DNA of 8,341 nucleotides, from the NCBI GenBank assembly GCA_910595805.1, contig CAJVCK010000028.1, positions 1-8,341 on the forward strand. Reading direction: 5' to 3'. Shown one piece after another: positions 6,773-8,341 of this stretch (the first letter of the stretch is position 1; each line of letters starts with the position of its first letter). The translations under genes and the position numbers were made by a program. A model generated the notes under the pieces. The model saw only the letters and a list, made by a program, of their open reading frames with translations, searched no databases and had not been told where the DNA came from. This DNA comes from an uncultured Candidatus Thioglobus sp. GTDB taxonomy: Bacteria > Pseudomonadota > Gammaproteobacteria > PS1 > Thioglobaceae.

Positions 6773-8235
6773 AAAAATTAATGCTAGTAGGATTTAGGTC
6801 TTCTCTCTTAAGGGAGGTTGTAAAGAATCTGAAAAATAATAATACTGATTATGAGATATCTACATGGTTCGGCGGTAATGGCGCAGATTATAAAACTTCA
6901 TCTATTAAACGTGCTAATGCTAAAAAAGGCATTAAAGGGTCTTTAACAGATAATGACCAATTTTATGGGTCCTGTCAGCAAGTATTATTAAATAATGAAA
7001 ATCTTTATTATAAGGCTATGTATCGATTTATTGACCATCAGATGCGTAATGACAAAAATAAAATACGTAAAAGTCACCCTTTAGAGACTCTACACGATTA
7101 TCAAAATTACTTCCACATCACTATTGATATTATTGCAAATAAATTAATAGAAAACAATATCGACATAGTGTTGTTTTCGGCAATACCACATCTAGGGTAC
7201 GATAGCATAGTATATGAGGCTGCTAAGTTATTGAACTTTAATACAATAATTATTGATAGTGTTGTTATTCCTGATAAATTTATATCTATGCAGAGCATGG
7301 AGGATTGTGGAAAAATCCAGTTCGGATTGAATGATTCTCCGCCAATGGCAATCGAAAAGCATAAGCGTCTAGAGCATTTTTATATGAAAAACGGTATGCA
7401 GGATAAAGTGCAAACAGGAAAATTAGGTTTCAAAGATGTATTGCTGATCTTGGCTTATGTAATAAAATTAGACAAAAGACTACTAATAAGTCCTAAAAAA
7501 CTCAGTAGACTTCTCAAGCAAGCTGCGCATATTAAGTCTATTTTTCCAGATTGGCGTGATCCATTTAATCGCTTCTTTCATAAGAAACAGATTGCCTATT
7601 TCCAAGAGCTAATGAGGTACGAGTATAGTGATCCTGATCTAAATCAGGATTTTGTCTATTTTCCGTTACAACTCCAACCTGAAATGACGACATCAGCACT
7701 TGGTGGCGTGTATGTAGATCAAGTGTTTGCAGTCGAACAGCTGGCTAATATCGTGCCAGAAAGCTATAAAATTATTGTTAAAGAAAATCCAAAACAGCAG
7801 CATTTTATGCGCAATCCGTTATTTTTTCATAGACTGAATCGTATTAAGAATGTGGTTTTTGTGCCTTCATATACTAGTACTCATGAACTTTTAGACAGAT
7901 CAAAATTTGTTGCCGCAGTCACAGGGACAGTCGGATGGGAGGCTATTAGGCAGGGAAAGCCTGCACTTATATTTGGACATCCTTGGTATTTGAGTTTGCC
8001 GGGCATCGTTCCTTTTCATCAAGGATTGACAATAGATGAAATTTTGAACACCAAAATAGATCATCAAGAGCTTGAGAAGATGGCTGGTGAGTTAGCGAAC
8101 AGAATGCATGATGGTGTGACTGATGGGGCATACTCAAAGATTGCCACCAATTTTAATCGTGAAGACAATGGCGTTGCCGTTGCTAATCAACTTCATCAAA
8201 TAATTATGGACCATAAGCACATCTTATTTCAATAA
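6769..8235 (+). CDS. Capsule-synthesis (KpsS/KpsC-like) glycosyltransferase, candidate pseudaminyltransferase
   Basis: A 488-residue cytoplasmic-looking protein with no signal peptide or clear membrane segment. The C-terminal half resembles the capsule polysaccharide biosynthesis family PF05159, GT-B enzymes related to the Kdo transferases KpsS and KpsC. Landmarks are FPLQLQPE at residues 298-305, LGGVYVDQ just after it, KENP at 338-341 (many relatives have KEHP), TGTVGWEA at 385-392 and FGHPWY at 402-407. The first about 290 residues are not recognised; they contain a Rossmann-like stretch (about 110-150, ending in TIIID). The gene starts in an ATGA overlap with pseI, with GAGG 7 nt upstream, and is the last gene of the operon. 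Inference: because it directly follows a complete CMP-Pse pathway, it probably transfers Pse onto a glycan. I recall that KpsS1 of Acinetobacter baumannii, a related-sounding protein, is a retaining Pse transferase (CAZy GT118); whether this protein belongs there cannot be checked here. A Kdo or other nonulosonate transferase is the alternative. Confidence 0.7.
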   Translation: MKKLMLVGFRSSLLREVVKNLKNNNTDYEISTWFGGNGADYKTSSIKRANAKKGIKGSLTDNDQFYGSCQQVLLNNENLYYKAMYRFIDHQMRNDKNKIRKSHPLETLHDYQNYFHITIDIIANKLIENNIDIVLFSAIPHLGYDSIVYEAAKLLNFNTIIIDSVVIPDKFISMQSMEDCGKIQFGLNDSPPMAIEKHKRLEHFYMKNGMQDKVQTGKLGFKDVLLILAYVIKLDKRLLISPKKLSRLLKQAAHIKSIFPDWRDPFNRFFHKKQIAYFQELMRYEYSDPDLNQDFVYFPLQLQPEMTTSALGGVYVDQVFAVEQLANIVPESYKIIVKENPKQQHFMRNPLFFHRLNRIKNVVFVPSYTSTHELLDRSKFVAAVTGTVGWEAIRQGKPALIFGHPWYLSLPGIVPFHQGLTIDEILNTKIDHQELEKMAGELANRMHDGVTDGAYSKIATNFNREDNGVAVANQLHQIIMDHKHILFQ

Positions 8236-8241
8236 GATGTG
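8218..8241 (+). terminator. Perfect 10-bp hairpin over the final stop codon, likely operon 3' end
   Basis: CACATCTTAT (8218-8227) and ATAAGATGTG (8232-8241) are exact reverse complements around the loop TTCA. The TAA stop (8233-8235) lies inside the right arm. The sequence after the stem is TGAGTAATATTTAAATC, AT-rich but without a clean T-tract, so this may be a weak intrinsic terminator or a 3'-end stabilising hairpin. Neither strand has a better U-run next to the stem. Confidence 0.5.
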
Positions 8242-8294
8242 TGAGTAATATTTAAATCTAAATTATTTATACATAAGTACATCAACAATTAATC

Positions 8295-8341
8295 ATGAAT
8301 TACACTAAAAATTTCTATCAAATCAAATCAAATCAAATTCT
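8295..8341 (+). CDS. Possible start of another gene, running off the right edge
   Basis: ATG at 8295-8297 opens a frame reading MNYTKNFYQIKSNQIKF to the end of the window. Too little is visible to recognise a product. There is no convincing Shine-Dalgarno sequence upstream and only a weak -10-like TATACA at 8268-8273, so the start is uncertain. Its interest is that codons 8-15 coincide with the tandem TCAAA repeat. Confidence 0.25.
   Translation, partial: MNYTKNFYQIKSNQI
8318..8337 (+). repeat. Pentanucleotide tandem repeat, four copies of TCAAA
   Basis: Four exact copies of TCAAA followed by T. The unit is not a multiple of three, so gain or loss of a copy would shift any reading frame that crosses it. 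The repeat ends 4 nt before the window edge and is complete, since the next bases (TTCT) break the pattern. Confidence 0.9.

Noticed and set aside
8318..8337. TCAAA repeats as the start of a CRISPR array or an integration site
   Set aside because: Units are 5 nt and contiguous with no spacers, and no cas gene, integrase or tRNA gene is nearby.

Overview
The window looks like a low-G+C gammaproteobacterial chromosome segment. It pairs the 5' two thirds of a housekeeping glutaminyl-tRNA synthetase gene (glnS, minus strand, cut by the left edge) with a divergent, tightly packed operon for the nonulosonic acid pseudaminic acid (Pse5Ac7Ac). A bacterial-type GlnRS is typical of gamma- and some betaproteobacteria. 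The AT-rich bases and close match to the E. coli GlnS layout suggest a marine or symbiont-type gammaproteobacterium such as the SUP05/Thioglobus group, but that placement is a guess.

Layout: glnS (1-1106, minus); a 174-bp divergent promoter region (1107-1280); pseB (1281-2279); pseC (2282-3439); pseF (3436-4137); a pseG-pseH fusion (4134-5708); pseI (5708-6772); a PF05159-type capsule/Kdo-transferase-like glycosyltransferase gene (6769-8235) that is a good candidate for the pseudaminyltransferase; a perfect 10-bp hairpin that swallows the last stop codon (8218-8241); and a short AT-rich tail. The tail holds four tandem TCAAA pentamers inside what may be the first codons of another gene running off the right edge.

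How the genes work together: PseB dehydrates and 5-epimerises UDP-GlcNAc, PseC aminates C4, the PseH domain acetylates the new amine, the PseG domain removes UDP, PseI condenses the free sugar with PEP to give Pse5Ac7Ac, and PseF activates it as CMP-Pse5Ac7Ac. All six activities are encoded by five genes, followed at once by a likely sugar transferase. Every junction from pseB onward is a 2-nt gap or a 1-4-nt stop/start overlap, so the six genes are almost certainly co-transcribed and largely translationally coupled. No flagellin, Maf, flippase or polymerase gene is visible, so whether the sugar goes to flagella, capsule or O-antigen cannot be decided here.

The most interesting points are the PseG-PseH fusion with a sharp fall in G+C at the domain boundary, the putative Pse transferase with a KENP motif, and the pentanucleotide repeat that could make the next gene phase-variable.
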